In this document: positions 9,015-18,029 of the stretch, piece after piece
Numbering within the stretch: the stretch's first letter is position 1
Layout of the letters: the number at the start of each line of letters is the position of its first letter
Assembly (NCBI RefSeq): GCF_900110705.1
Contig: NZ_FOEJ01000009.1
Coordinates: 1 to 64,000 of the forward strand
Length of the DNA: 64,000 bases
DNA from: Loktanella sp. DSM 29012
GTDB taxonomy: Bacteria; Pseudomonadota; Alphaproteobacteria; Rhodobacterales; Rhodobacteraceae
Direction: 5' to 3'
Notes under the pieces: model-generated
Database searches by the model: none
Seen by the model: only the letters and a program-made list of their open reading frames with translations
Told to the model about the DNA's origin: nothing
Translations under genes and position numbers: made by a program

Positions 9015-9185
9015 TCAGATGTTCCGCAGGAACAGGCGTGAGAACATTTCGAATGTCGACGGACGGGCTGCGTGTTCCAGCACCTGACGCGGCATGTCCA
9101 GCGGCGCGGGGCGCGGTGCCAGTGGCGTCAGGTCATGGGTCGGTGCCATAGTGCTATCCATCGTCACGGTCAGTTTTTCATCCAT
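9015..9185 (-). CDS. 56-residue ORF coupled to opgG; probable N-terminus of OpgH in another frame
   Basis: The ATG at 9185 overlaps the last codons of opgG, and the frame ends two bases before the TTG used for opgH. The peptide is proline-rich (APRPAPLDMPRQVLEHAARP) and ends SRLFLRNI. In style it resembles the cytoplasmic tail that alphaproteobacterial OpgH proteins carry before their first membrane segment. Skipping one base at the final ATC-TGA-TTT would join it to the opgH frame without a stop. It is either a real one-base insertion, an assembly error, a +1 frameshift site, or a coupled leader peptide. Confidence 0.55.
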   Translation of the reverse strand: MDEKLTVTMDSTMAPTHDLTPLAPRPAPLDMPRQVLEHAARPSTFEMFSRLFLRNI

Positions 9186-10768
9186 TGATATACCCACGTC
9201 TCTGTCAGCAGCCGGTCGCCTTCGGCCAGATTCGCCCGCATTTCGACGATTGCACCGGGATCGGCTGCGACTTCGAGCACAAGGCGCCATGTCGCATCCT
9301 GGCCGTCCACGCGTTGCAGCACCTCTTGAACAAGGGTGCCACCGTAAATGCTGGTTCGTGCCTCAACCAACAACTCTGCGATCGGTTCCGCCAACAGGCC
9401 GCCCTGGAAATCGATCACGAACTTTCGCGTGTCCGCGCTGGGTTCGACACCCGAGACACCGCCGGCGCCCGCCAATGTGTGCGTGATCTGCGCAAGGTCG
9501 GATTGCGCGCCCGGTGGGGTCATGCCCCAATGCAGCCTGTAGGACACCTTTGCACTGCTGCCCGCGCCATAGGGGTTCTGGGGAATCCAGAAGGCGACAA
9601 TATTGTCGTTCGTTTCCAGATCCGTCGGAATCTCGATCAGGCGCACCGTGCCGTCACCCCAGTCGCCCACAGGTTCGACCATCAGGCTGGGACGTCGTTC
9701 ATAGAAAGCTTCGGCATCCAGATAGCTTTCAAAGTCCCTGTTGCGCTGCACCAGACCGAACGACCGGGGCGACTGCGCACTGAAATAGGAATTGGCCAGT
9801 TTCTGCGGGTTGTTCAACACACGGTAAAGCGTTTCACCGCCTGCATTGTTGATGATCAGCGCCTCGCTGTCGTGGACACGCGTGCGGTAGTCATCGAATG
9901 GACCCTGGTCGTTCAGTCCGAACAGGAACATGGACGTCAGCGGTGCAATTCCCAGCTGTTCGATGTCGCGGCGAAAGAACAGTTCGGATGTGACGTCGAT
10001 GGTCGTCGTCTCGCCTGGTGTCAGCGAGAACTGGTATGCCCCTGCCACGGATTCGCTTTCCAGCAGGGCATAGAACGTGACGGCCGTGTCGCCCGGTGCC
10101 GGGCGCGTCAGCCAAAAGGCGCTGAAACGCGGAAACTCTTCTGCCTCGGAGGTGGCGGTGTTGACCGCGAGTCCGCGTGCACTGAGCCCGTAACGGTTAT
10201 CCTTGCCCAGTGCGCGGAAATAGCTGGCCCCCAGGAACGTCACGACCTCGTCGAAGCGGTCGGGCGCGTTCAGCGGCAAGTTTAGCCGGAATCCCGCCAC
10301 GCCCGGAAAAATTTCGCCATCGGTCAAGGGCTGTTCGACGTCGCCGCCGTATCTGAAATCGCGCGCCGAAAAGTCCATCGGAACAGCCATGCCGTCGACG
10401 ATTTCGAACAGATCGACGGTGCTGTCGAACAACCAGCCCGGATGATAGGCATGCAGCACGGCAAATGCCTCTGGCCCGGCCCAGCGGGCGCGTGCCTCGT
10501 TGAACTGGATCGTGCGGTAGGCGTCGTAATCCAGGTCGGTGAACGCCGCACTCAGAACCTCTGGCGGGACATAGGCCTGTGCGGCGGTCTGCCGCGCCCG
10601 GTCCACCAGCGCTGCAAACGAAAACGGCGTGGCCAGTTCGGCCGCGACCGTCTGTGCCGTTGCAGTTTGTGCCAGCGTCCCCAGCAAGGACAGTGCGGCG
10701 ATGGCTGATCCCCCTTGTTTCAGGACAGATCGGCGTGAAAGTGGCTGTGACGTGCGGGAGGGTCTCAT
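9170..10768 (-). CDS. opgG: Periplasmic glucan biosynthesis protein OpgG/OpgD
   Basis: A 532-residue exported protein that branches or processes the nascent glucan in the periplasm. The N-terminus has a Tat-type twin-arginine signal (PLSRRSVLKQGG) followed by a hydrophobic stretch and an AQTATAQ cleavage region. Tat export is more typical of OpgD than OpgG. The mature domain shows the family motif FDYDAYRTIQF-like stretch (LDYDAYRTIQFN) and RYGGDVEQPL. First gene of the leftward opgGHC operon. Divergent from an EEP-family gene across about 270 bases. Confidence 0.9.
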   Translation of the reverse strand: MRPSRTSQPLSRRSVLKQGGSAIAALSLLGTLAQTATAQTVAAELATPFSFAALVDRARQTAAQAYVPPEVLSAAFTDLDYDAYRTIQFNEARARWAGPEAFAVLHAYHPGWLFDSTVDLFEIVDGMAVPMDFSARDFRYGGDVEQPLTDGEIFPGVAGFRLNLPLNAPDRFDEVVTFLGASYFRALGKDNRYGLSARGLAVNTATSEAEEFPRFSAFWLTRPAPGDTAVTFYALLESESVAGAYQFSLTPGETTTIDVTSELFFRRDIEQLGIAPLTSMFLFGLNDQGPFDDYRTRVHDSEALIINNAGGETLYRVLNNPQKLANSYFSAQSPRSFGLVQRNRDFESYLDAEAFYERRPSLMVEPVGDWGDGTVRLIEIPTDLETNDNIVAFWIPQNPYGAGSSAKVSYRLHWGMTPPGAQSDLAQITHTLAGAGGVSGVEPSADTRKFVIDFQGGLLAEPIAELLVEARTSIYGGTLVQEVLQRVDGQDATWRLVLEVAADPGAIVEMRANLAEGDRLLTETWVYQWMKN

Positions 10769-10842
10769 GAATCAGGTTCCAATTCGTGCTGCAGCGCGGA
10801 ATACATTCGTTTTCAGCGAAACTTCAATACAAGACATAAGGT

Positions 10843-10859
10843 TGCAGCGGAAAGCTGCA
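10843..10859. promoter_or_regulatory. Inverted repeat in the opgG/EEP divergent promoter region
   Basis: TGCAGC and GCTGCA form a perfect 6-bp inverted repeat with a 5-base centre, 75 bases upstream of opgG and 180 upstream of the EEP gene. It could be an operator for either unit. The rest of the 272-base gap shows no gene and no clear sigma-70 promoter to my reading. Confidence 0.25.
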
Positions 10860-11040
10860 TAGACTGAATTTCTGCGGTGCAGCGTATGCCAACGACCCAA
10901 ATCGTCAGGTTTTCGCGCGCCACTTGCCATGAACCGGCAACAGGTTGCCTGTGCAGGACCGGGGCATTGCCCACAGGCATTGGCGGGCTATCCTGTATCG
11001 CAGTCCGTGGCAGTCCTGCGGATTTCGCAGACAGGCAAAG

Positions 11041-11787
11041 ATGACTGACAGACGCCATCCGATGACATGCGTGACGTGGAACCTGCATCGCACCGTCGGG
11101 CGCGATGGTCGCGCGGACGCGGATCGTATCGCCGGTGTCATGGCAGCAGATATCGCGGCGCATCAGCCGCAGATCCTCGCGCTGCAAGAGGCGGATTCGG
11201 ATGATATCCCGCCGCAGGCCTTGCTTGATCTGGATGCGGTGTCCCGCGCGACCGGGCTGCGCAGCCAGCATGCAAACCCGGACATGCGTTGTGGCGGGAC
11301 GGCGCATGGTTGTCGCGGCAATATCCTGCTTCTTGACCCCGAAATGATCCCGACGTCGCAGTTCGTCCTGCGATTGCCGGGTCGCTATCACCGCGCCGCT
11401 GTCGTGACCGAAGTGCTGTATCGCGGTGCCGCCATGCGGATCATTGCCTGTCATCTGGCGCTGTTGCAGGTTCTGCGTGTGGCACAGATGCGGACAATTG
11501 CGCGCGCCTTGGTGCCGCGTTCCGTGATGCCGACCGTCCTGCTTGGTGATCTGAACGAATGGCGACCCTGGGGCGGGCTGGCATTGCACCCCTGGGCCAC
11601 GTCGCTGCCGTTGACCGGCCCCCGTGTGCGGACCTTTCCGGTGCAGGCCCCGGTTCTTGCGCTGGATCGCGTGCTGACCTGCCCCGCGTTGCGCGTGGAC
11701 CACGCGGCTGCGCTCGATTCGCCCGAGATTCGCGCGGCGTCCGACCACCGTCCGCTGCTGGCGCAGATCACGAGGCTGGCCGCATGA
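11041..11787 (+). CDS. Endonuclease/exonuclease/phosphatase (EEP) family protein
   Basis: A 248-residue metal-dependent phosphodiesterase-type protein. EEP hallmarks are in order: CVTWNLHR near residue 10, the metal-binding glutamate in LALQEAD, the central GNILLLDP, LLGDLNEW (catalytic Asp-x-Asn), and the C-terminal ASDHRPLLA His. No signal peptide is evident, so it is predicted cytoplasmic. The ATG at 11041 (alternative ATG at 11062) begins a rightward run. Its stop overlaps the next gene as ATGA. Neighbours are lipid-headgroup and membrane enzymes, so a phospholipid-derived diester is a more likely substrate than DNA (inference). Confidence 0.82.
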   Translation: MTDRRHPMTCVTWNLHRTVGRDGRADADRIAGVMAADIAAHQPQILALQEADSDDIPPQALLDLDAVSRATGLRSQHANPDMRCGGTAHGCRGNILLLDPEMIPTSQFVLRLPGRYHRAAVVTEVLYRGAAMRIIACHLALLQVLRVAQMRTIARALVPRSVMPTVLLGDLNEWRPWGGLALHPWATSLPLTGPRVRTFPVQAPVLALDRVLTCPALRVDHAAALDSPEIRAASDHRPLLAQITRLAA

Positions 11788-12518
11788 AACACACCGCATC
11801 TGCCGTGGCATGGTCTGGATTGTCGGCCCCTGCACATCGACTGGCTTGCTGGGGGCTGGGTCTGTTTCCGGTGCTGCTGTGGCTGGCGTGGCAGGTCTTT
11901 GCCGCAGGCCTGCCTGTGACCTCGTTGGTTTATCTGGCCGGTTTGGCGTTCGTGGTGTTGCGCATGGCGCAGCATTACCCGCATCGCGCGGTCGGGGCCT
12001 GCAACATCGTGACAACTGTCCGGTTCATGCTGGTGGCCGTGCTATGTGCCGGGATTGGCGCCAGTGTCCCTCTCGCCCCAGAAGTGTCTTGGGCCGTCTT
12101 CGGGATCGCGGCGGTGGCACTGTCGCTGGATGGTGTCGATGGCTGGCTGGCGCGCAGGCAGGCGCTTGTGTCCGCCTTTGGCGCACGCTTTGACATGGAA
12201 GTCGATGCGCTGCTGGCGGCTGTCCTCGCGCTGCTGCTGTTCATGGACGGGCGGGCCGGGCCAGAACTGCTGGTGCTGGGCGGCGCGCGTTATGTCTTTG
12301 TGTTGGCAAGCTATGTCTGGCCGTGGCTGGATACGCCATTGCCGGCCAGTTTCAGACGCAAGCTGGTCTGCGTGATCCAGATCGCAGCGCTGGCGGCGCT
12401 GGCGCTGCCGGTGCTGCCCTATGCTGCCGGACGTGTGATTGCGCTGACCGCATCTGTTCTGCTGGTCTGGTCATTTGCCGTGGATATCCGCTGGTTGGCA
12501 CGCCGACGATGCACCTGA
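11784..12518 (+). CDS. CDP-alcohol phosphatidyltransferase family protein
   Basis: A 244-residue membrane enzyme. The complete CDP-alcohol phosphotransferase signature is present: D-G-V-DG-W-L-AR, then eight residues, G, three, D, three, D (region LDGVDGWLARRQ onward, near residues 110-140). Several hydrophobic segments surround it. The family transfers a phosphoalcohol from CDP-diacylglycerol or CDP-alcohol. The acceptor cannot be read from sequence. It overlaps the EEP gene by four bases and the following gene by ten, so the three are probably made together. Confidence 0.85.
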   Translation: MKHTASAVAWSGLSAPAHRLACWGLGLFPVLLWLAWQVFAAGLPVTSLVYLAGLAFVVLRMAQHYPHRAVGACNIVTTVRFMLVAVLCAGIGASVPLAPEVSWAVFGIAAVALSLDGVDGWLARRQALVSAFGARFDMEVDALLAAVLALLLFMDGRAGPELLVLGGARYVFVLASYVWPWLDTPLPASFRRKLVCVIQIAALAALALPVLPYAAGRVIALTASVLLVWSFAVDIRWLARRRCT

Positions 12519-13414
12519 CGCTGCGCCTGATCTGTGTTGCAGCGCTGTGCCTGCTGCTGGTTGTTGTGGTCGATACGGATGCCTTGTGGGACCGCCTGCG
12601 CAATGTGCAGCCCGGTTGGATCGTCGCTGCCACCCTTTGCCTGATTGCGCAGACGATGCTGATGGCGCAGCGCTGGCGGCTGGTGGCCGTCTGTCTGGGC
12701 GTGACTTTTTCCTATCCTTGGGCATTGCGTGAATACCTGCTGTCGCAGACGCTGAACCAGGGCCTGCCGGGCGGCGTGTTGGGGGACGGCGCGCGCGCAC
12801 TGCGGTCCGCGCCGGGAACCGGGAACCGGATGCCTGCCGCGCAGGCTGTCATTCTGGAAAGGGCCGCTGGCCAGTTGGGTTTGCTGGCAGTGGCGATGAT
12901 CGGGCTGACGTTCGCCCTGTTCGCGCCGGGCGCGCTGGCGGCGGCGCAGGGTTTTGTCGTCCGGATTGCGCTGGCGGCTGTCGCGCTTTGCATCCTGGGG
13001 GCCGTGATCGCCGTGGTGATGCGTGGATCACGCCCTGCCACGCTGGTGCGGCGATGTCTGCCCACATGGCGGATCGGCCTTGTGCAGGCGGGTCTGTCGG
13101 TGGCGGCAGCCTTGTTGAATATAGCGGCCTTTGCCGCCTGCGCCCAAGCGACCGGCACATCGCTTGATCTGCCCTCGGCGCTGGTCCTCGTGCCGTTGAT
13201 CCTGTCGGCCATGTTGATCCCGCTGTCCGTGGGCGGCTGGGGGTGGCGCGAAGGGGCGGCGGCGGTCGTCTTTCCGCTGATCGGCGCCTCGGCAGAGGCC
13301 GGAATTGCCGCCGGGGTGCTGTTCGGCGCTGTGATGATCCTGTCGTTGCTGCCTGCGCTGCCGTTGCTGATCTGGCGCGGTGCTGGGCGCCCGGTCGCGG
13401 CCCCGTCACCATGA
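12509..13414 (+). CDS. UPF0104/LPG-synthase-like transmembrane protein
   Basis: A 301-residue polytopic protein of the lysylphosphatidylglycerol synthase TM-region family (flippase-like domain), without the C-terminal aminoacyltransferase domain of MprF. Typical stretches are LSQTLNQGLPGGVLGDGARA, LERAAGQLGLLA and PLSVGGWGWREGAA. The family is linked to lipid translocation or lipid-linked donors. The ATG at 12509 lies inside the preceding gene, and its stop overlaps the next as ATGA. Confidence 0.8.
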   Translation: MHLTLRLICVAALCLLLVVVVDTDALWDRLRNVQPGWIVAATLCLIAQTMLMAQRWRLVAVCLGVTFSYPWALREYLLSQTLNQGLPGGVLGDGARALRSAPGTGNRMPAAQAVILERAAGQLGLLAVAMIGLTFALFAPGALAAAQGFVVRIALAAVALCILGAVIAVVMRGSRPATLVRRCLPTWRIGLVQAGLSVAAALLNIAAFAACAQATGTSLDLPSALVLVPLILSAMLIPLSVGGWGWREGAAAVVFPLIGASAEAGIAAGVLFGAVMILSLLPALPLLIWRGAGRPVAAPSP

Positions 13415-14979
13415 CGCCGCGGGTATCGACACGCCGGGATCTGGCATGGCTCTTTGTCGGGGTCGTGATGCTGCATCTGGTGCTGGTCTTGCCGTCGCAC
13501 CCGGCCGGGCTGACCGTGGCGCGGTGGTTGCGACCCACACCAGAGCTGCCGCTGATCCTGCTGTGCGTGGCGATCGTGCCGCGTGTCTGGGTCCTGGCAC
13601 CCGTTGTCGTGGCAGGATTGGGTCTTGCCGTACTCAAGATCGCGGACATCGGCACATACCTTGCGTTCAACAGGGCGTTCAATCCATTGCTGGACCTGCA
13701 TCTGTTGGTGTCGGGTTGGGCGCTGCTGGCATCCAGTATCGGCCACGGGCAGGCGGTGTTTGGGATTTGCGCAACCTTGTTGGCCGTCCTTGCGGTCGGC
13801 GCGGTGATGTGGCGCGGCCTGTGGCTGCTGTCCCGTCTGGGCTGGCGCCTGCGCAGCTTGACCGTCGGCGTCCCGGCGGGATTGGCCGTTCTGGCGATGG
13901 TGCTGCCGGGTTGGCAGGTGTTGCAGGTCACGCCACTGGTTCAGGCACAGGTCGACAGGATGGGTCGGGGCATCGCTGACTTGCGCGATTTTGCCGCAGA
14001 TTTACCTGATCCGGTCGGACCGGCCCCCACCTTCGCCGCTTTGCAGGGGCGGGATGTGATCCTTGCATTTGTGGAATCCTATGGCAGGTCGTTTCTGGAC
14101 GACCCGGAATTCGCGGCCACCTCTGCGCCACGGCTGGCGTCGGTCGAAACCGCAATGGACGCCACAGGCTGGCATGTGCGCAGCGGCTGGGTGGCGGCAC
14201 CGACCCGTGGCGGGCAAAGCTGGCTGAGCCATGGCACGTTGCTGTCGGGCCTGTGGGTCGATAGTCAGGTGCGCTATGATCGGCTGATGACATCCGACCG
14301 CACATCGCTGAACCGGCTGTTCGGGGCTGCGGGGTGGCAGACGGGCGCTGCGATGCCTGCCATCACCCTCGATTGGCCCGAGGCAGGCTGGTACGGCTAC
14401 GACACCACACTGGACGCCGCAGGACTGGACTACCGCGGCCAACCCTTTGAATGGGTGACGATGCCTGATCAGTACACCTGGACGGCGCTGGATGAAAAAC
14501 TGCGCAAGGCAGTCATGGCCCCCGCGATGATCGAGGTGGCGCTGATCACGTCACACGCGCCCTGGACGCCGCTGCCCGATATCGTGCCGTGGGATACCGT
14601 GGGCGACGGGTCGGTCTTTGACGGGACGCGGCGGCAGGGGGACAGCCCCCGTGTCGTCTGGTCGGATCCCGCGACGATCCGTGCGCAATATGCCAAATCC
14701 CTCGACTATGCGCTGGAGGTGGCGGGACAATACATCCTGCGCCACGGTGACGGCGCGTTTTTTGTCGTGCTGGGCGATCACCAACCCGCCCCGTTGCTGG
14801 CCGGTCAGGATGCGCCCCCCGATGTGCCGGTCCATTTCATTTCGGATGATCCACGTCTGCTGGACCGTTTGCCCGCCGATGTTTTCGCACGCGGGATCGT
14901 CCCTGCACCGGATGCGCCCGTTCTGCCCATGCAGGACCTCCGGGTCCTCTTGACCACCCTGTTTGAAACGCCACTTTGA
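13411..14979 (+). CDS. Membrane sulfatase-like hydrolase (alkaline phosphatase superfamily)
   Basis: A 522-residue protein with four or five N-terminal membrane segments, then an alkaline-phosphatase-superfamily domain from about residue 215 (GRDVILAFVESYGRS). The usual nucleophile position is represented by APTRGGQSWLSHGTLLSG. The metal-site end of the fold is visible as FFVVLGDHQPAPLL. The topology recalls LtaS/OpgB phosphoglycerol transferases, which act outside the inner membrane. Next to opgGHC and a CDP-alcohol transferase, a headgroup transfer to glucan or lipid is an attractive hypothesis. The stop lies 19 bases before the ABC binding-protein gene. Confidence 0.8.
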   Translation: MTPRVSTRRDLAWLFVGVVMLHLVLVLPSHPAGLTVARWLRPTPELPLILLCVAIVPRVWVLAPVVVAGLGLAVLKIADIGTYLAFNRAFNPLLDLHLLVSGWALLASSIGHGQAVFGICATLLAVLAVGAVMWRGLWLLSRLGWRLRSLTVGVPAGLAVLAMVLPGWQVLQVTPLVQAQVDRMGRGIADLRDFAADLPDPVGPAPTFAALQGRDVILAFVESYGRSFLDDPEFAATSAPRLASVETAMDATGWHVRSGWVAAPTRGGQSWLSHGTLLSGLWVDSQVRYDRLMTSDRTSLNRLFGAAGWQTGAAMPAITLDWPEAGWYGYDTTLDAAGLDYRGQPFEWVTMPDQYTWTALDEKLRKAVMAPAMIEVALITSHAPWTPLPDIVPWDTVGDGSVFDGTRRQGDSPRVVWSDPATIRAQYAKSLDYALEVAGQYILRHGDGAFFVVLGDHQPAPLLAGQDAPPDVPVHFISDDPRLLDRLPADVFARGIVPAPDAPVLPMQDLRVLLTTLFETPL

Positions 14980-14998
14980 CCAACCATTGGAGAGTATC

Positions 14999-16288
14999 AT
15001 GAAGAAAACCCTTTTCCTTGCGGCCGCCGCATCTGCGCTGCCTGTCATGGGCACGGCCCAGGACCTTGTCATGCGGACACGCGTCGGTCTGGCCGATGCG
15101 CCGAACACGCTGACATTTCGCCTGACGGCCTATGATCTGTATTCGTCCGATCCCGCAACCAAGGCCGCGTTCGAGGCGCTGTTCACCGATTTCATTACGG
15201 CGCGCCCCGACTGGAAGATCGAGACACAGTTGCAGACCGGAAACATCGGGCAGGAACAGGCCCGCCTGCTGCAACAGACGCAGGCCGGGCGCGGACCCGA
15301 TTGCGCCATGATCGATTCCAGCCAGCTTGCATTGTTCAAGGACAATGGCGTTCTCAAACCGATGAATGACGTGTTCAGCGACGCAGAAGTCGCAGACCTG
15401 TTTCCCTTTGTGCGTGATGCTGTGACCGATGCGGACGGCAACGTGTTGGCGTGGTGGTGGTTCACGGATCTGCGCGTGCTGTACCGCGATACCAGCGTCG
15501 TGCCCGACGCGCCGCAAACATGGGAAGACCTGAAATCGGCCGCGCTGTCTGCCGTGGAACAGGGCCGCGAAGGTATCCTGTTCAACGGTGGCCGCTGGGA
15601 AGGCACCGCCTTTGACTGGCTGGCGAACGTCTGGGCGCAGGATGCGACGCTGGTCGACGACAATGGCGCGCCCGTTTTTGCCAGCGGCGAAAACCGTGAA
15701 AAGGTGTTGACCGCCATCGCCTATTATCAGGATCTGGTCGACAGCGGTGCGGCCCCCGCACGGGTCACGTCGATCACGGATTACGATTCGTTCAATGCGG
15801 CAGCCGCGGCCGGTTCTGCCGCGATGTTCATCGGTGGCAACTGGCAATACGGTCAGCTGCGCAACACCCTGCCGCCAAAGACATTCGCCAATTGGGCGGT
15901 GTCGGAAATTCCCGGACCCACGGCGGACCAGCGTGCGACCGGCACTGGCGGCTGGACCATCGCGGCCCTGACGGATGATCCGGCAAAGGCATCCCTGTGC
16001 GGCGAGATCGCAAAGGAAATCTATGCCGGTCCCGGCAACGCCGCACAGGGGCTGCTGCCGACCTCTGCTGCGATCTATGACCAGTATGACACCTATGACG
16101 GCCCCGAATACGACCTGTTCAGCGCGGCATTGCAAAACGGTGTCGCGCGACCGGGGGCTGCGATCTATCCGGAATTGTCCAACCAGATCCAGATCATGCT
16201 GGGCGATGTTCTGTCCGGCACGGCCACGCCAGAGGCGGCGCTGGATACCGCCGATGCAGCCGTTCAGGCCGCGTTTGATCGTCAGTGA
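14999..16288 (+). CDS. ABC transporter extracellular solute-binding protein (sugar type)
   Basis: A 429-residue family-1 binding protein. The signal peptide is MKKTLFLAAAASALPVMG with cleavage near TAQD. The mature protein has family features such as QTQAGRGPDCAMIDSSQL, the conserved tryptophan-rich LAWWWFTDLRVLYRD, and SAAMFIGGNWQ. GGAGAG precedes ATG 14999. The gene follows the sulfatase-like gene by 19 bases and overlaps the first permease by four. The ligand is unknown. Sugars, or UgpB-like glycerophosphodiesters, fit the family and the context. Confidence 0.88.
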   Translation: MKKTLFLAAAASALPVMGTAQDLVMRTRVGLADAPNTLTFRLTAYDLYSSDPATKAAFEALFTDFITARPDWKIETQLQTGNIGQEQARLLQQTQAGRGPDCAMIDSSQLALFKDNGVLKPMNDVFSDAEVADLFPFVRDAVTDADGNVLAWWWFTDLRVLYRDTSVVPDAPQTWEDLKSAALSAVEQGREGILFNGGRWEGTAFDWLANVWAQDATLVDDNGAPVFASGENREKVLTAIAYYQDLVDSGAAPARVTSITDYDSFNAAAAAGSAAMFIGGNWQYGQLRNTLPPKTFANWAVSEIPGPTADQRATGTGGWTIAALTDDPAKASLCGEIAKEIYAGPGNAAQGLLPTSAAIYDQYDTYDGPEYDLFSAALQNGVARPGAAIYPELSNQIQIMLGDVLSGTATPEAALDTADAAVQAAFDRQ

Positions 16289-17199
16289 CGATCATAAACC
16301 GGACCACGGATCGGGGACCGGCACCGGGCGACGGACATCCGTTGCCCTGGCTGGTTCCCGCCATCGCGATCCTGGCGGCGTTCTATGCCGTCCCGGTGCT
16401 GGATGTCCTGCGGCTGGCGTTCAGTGACGCCAGCCTGCTGGCACCCGCCAGCCGCTATTCCACTGATGCGATTGGCGGTGTGCTGGCGGATCCCGCCCTG
16501 CCTGTCGTTCTGGGAACCACGCTGGTGTTCACGCTGGCCAATGTCGCGGCCCTGCAGCTGGCGGGTCTGTGCATCGCGCTGGTGATCGCACGCGGCGAAC
16601 GCCGCGGCTTGCGCGGCATGGCGGCGTTCCGGACGCTGGTCCTTGCGGCCTGGGTGGTGCCGGGCATTGCCAACGGCCTTGTCTGGCAGATGCTGTTCGA
16701 CGAGGCCCCCTATGGCACGCTCAACAGTCTGCTGGGGTATGTGGGGCTTGGCCCCGTGGCCTGGCTGTCTGACCCGCAGATGGCCATGGCCTCTGCCGTC
16801 ATCGCGAACCTGTGGCAAGGCACTGCCTTTTCGATGATCGTCTTTTATGCGGCGCGACGTGCCATCGACCCGACCCTGTACGAGGTCGCGGAACTGGACG
16901 CCGCGACACCGTGGCAGATGTTCCGCTATATCACACTGCCGCTGATGCGGCGGCTGATTGCGGTGAACACGGTGCTGGTGACCGTGCAGACGCTGAACAC
17001 ATTCGATTCCATCCTTGCGCTGACCGGCGGCGGTCCCGGTCGCGCGACCGAGGTGCTGGCCCTGTTCACCTTCAACACCGTTTTCTACAATCTAGATCTG
17101 GCGGGTGGCAGCGTATTGGCCGTGCTCTTGTTTGCCATCGGCATGGGCTGCGCGCTGCTGGTCCATTACGTCATTGGCCGCGAAAGGCCTGCCGCATGA
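16285..17199 (+). CDS. ABC transporter permease (MalF type)
   Basis: A 304-residue inner-membrane subunit with six predicted membrane segments and the EAA loop that contacts the ATPase (ELDAATPWQMFRYITLPL). It starts with GTG in a GTGA overlap with the binding-protein gene. Partner of the next gene. No ATP-binding subunit is encoded nearby. Confidence 0.9.
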   Translation: MTIINRTTDRGPAPGDGHPLPWLVPAIAILAAFYAVPVLDVLRLAFSDASLLAPASRYSTDAIGGVLADPALPVVLGTTLVFTLANVAALQLAGLCIALVIARGERRGLRGMAAFRTLVLAAWVVPGIANGLVWQMLFDEAPYGTLNSLLGYVGLGPVAWLSDPQMAMASAVIANLWQGTAFSMIVFYAARRAIDPTLYEVAELDAATPWQMFRYITLPLMRRLIAVNTVLVTVQTLNTFDSILALTGGGPGRATEVLALFTFNTVFYNLDLAGGSVLAVLLFAIGMGCALLVHYVIGRERPAA

Positions 17200-18029
17200 C
17201 GGTGGCACGCTGGGGCGATGTGGCGACCTATGCCGTGCTGGCCGTGTTGGGGGCGTTTTTTGCACTGCCGTTTCTGTGGCTGATCAGCCTGGCCGTCCGC
17301 ACACCGGCAGAGGTTTATCTGGGCGCGTCGCGGTTCATTCCGCAGGCACCGACACTGGACAATTTCCGGCTGATCCTGTCCGATCCGGCGTTTTTGATCT
17401 ACCTCTGGAACGGTCTGAAGCTGTCGGCATCGGGTGGCCTGGTGGCTGTCGCACTGGCGATTCCGGCGGCCTATGCCGCGTCACGGCTGAATTTCCGGGG
17501 CAAACAGGCGATCCTGGTGGGCATCCTCGCGGTGCAGATGATTTCGCCACTGGTGATCCTGTTGCCGCTGTATCGCTGGATGGTCGCACTGGGTCTGCTG
17601 AACAGTGATCTGGCGGTCATCGCGGTTTACGGCGCGCTGGGAATGCCGCTGGCGGTCTGGCTGTTGAAGGTGACGTTTGACGGGGTGCCCATCGAGTTGG
17701 AAGAGGCGGCGGCCATCGACGGGGCATCACGGTTCACGACGCTGTGGCGGATCACGCTGCCGCTGGCACGGCCGGGCATTGCGTCGGCCTTTATCCTTGC
17801 GATGGTGATGAACTGGTCGCAGTTCCTGATCCCGTTCATTCTGCTGGAACGTGACGGCGATTGGCCGATTTCGGTCGCGATCTTCAATTTTGCCGGTGCA
17901 ACCAACGCATCGACGACACAGGTGCTTGCGGCGGCCTGCATCATCGCGGTGCTACCAGCGGTCATGGTCTTTGTCGCGTTGCAGCGGATGATCGTCTCGG
18001 CGCTGATGGCGGGCGCGGTCAAGGGTTAG
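17196..18029 (+). CDS. ABC transporter permease (MalG type)
   Basis: A 277-residue second permease. The EAA loop is EEAAAIDGASRFTTLWRITL in the C-terminal half, with typical MalG-like ends. The ATG overlaps the previous gene as ATGA. The stop overlaps the convergent yceI stop by a few bases, closing the seven-gene rightward run. The missing ATPase is presumably shared from elsewhere in the genome, as with MsmX/UgpC-type subunits. Confidence 0.9.
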   Translation: MTVARWGDVATYAVLAVLGAFFALPFLWLISLAVRTPAEVYLGASRFIPQAPTLDNFRLILSDPAFLIYLWNGLKLSASGGLVAVALAIPAAYAASRLNFRGKQAILVGILAVQMISPLVILLPLYRWMVALGLLNSDLAVIAVYGALGMPLAVWLLKVTFDGVPIELEEAAAIDGASRFTTLWRITLPLARPGIASAFILAMVMNWSQFLIPFILLERDGDWPISVAIFNFAGATNASTTQVLAAACIIAVLPAVMVFVALQRMIVSALMAGAVKG

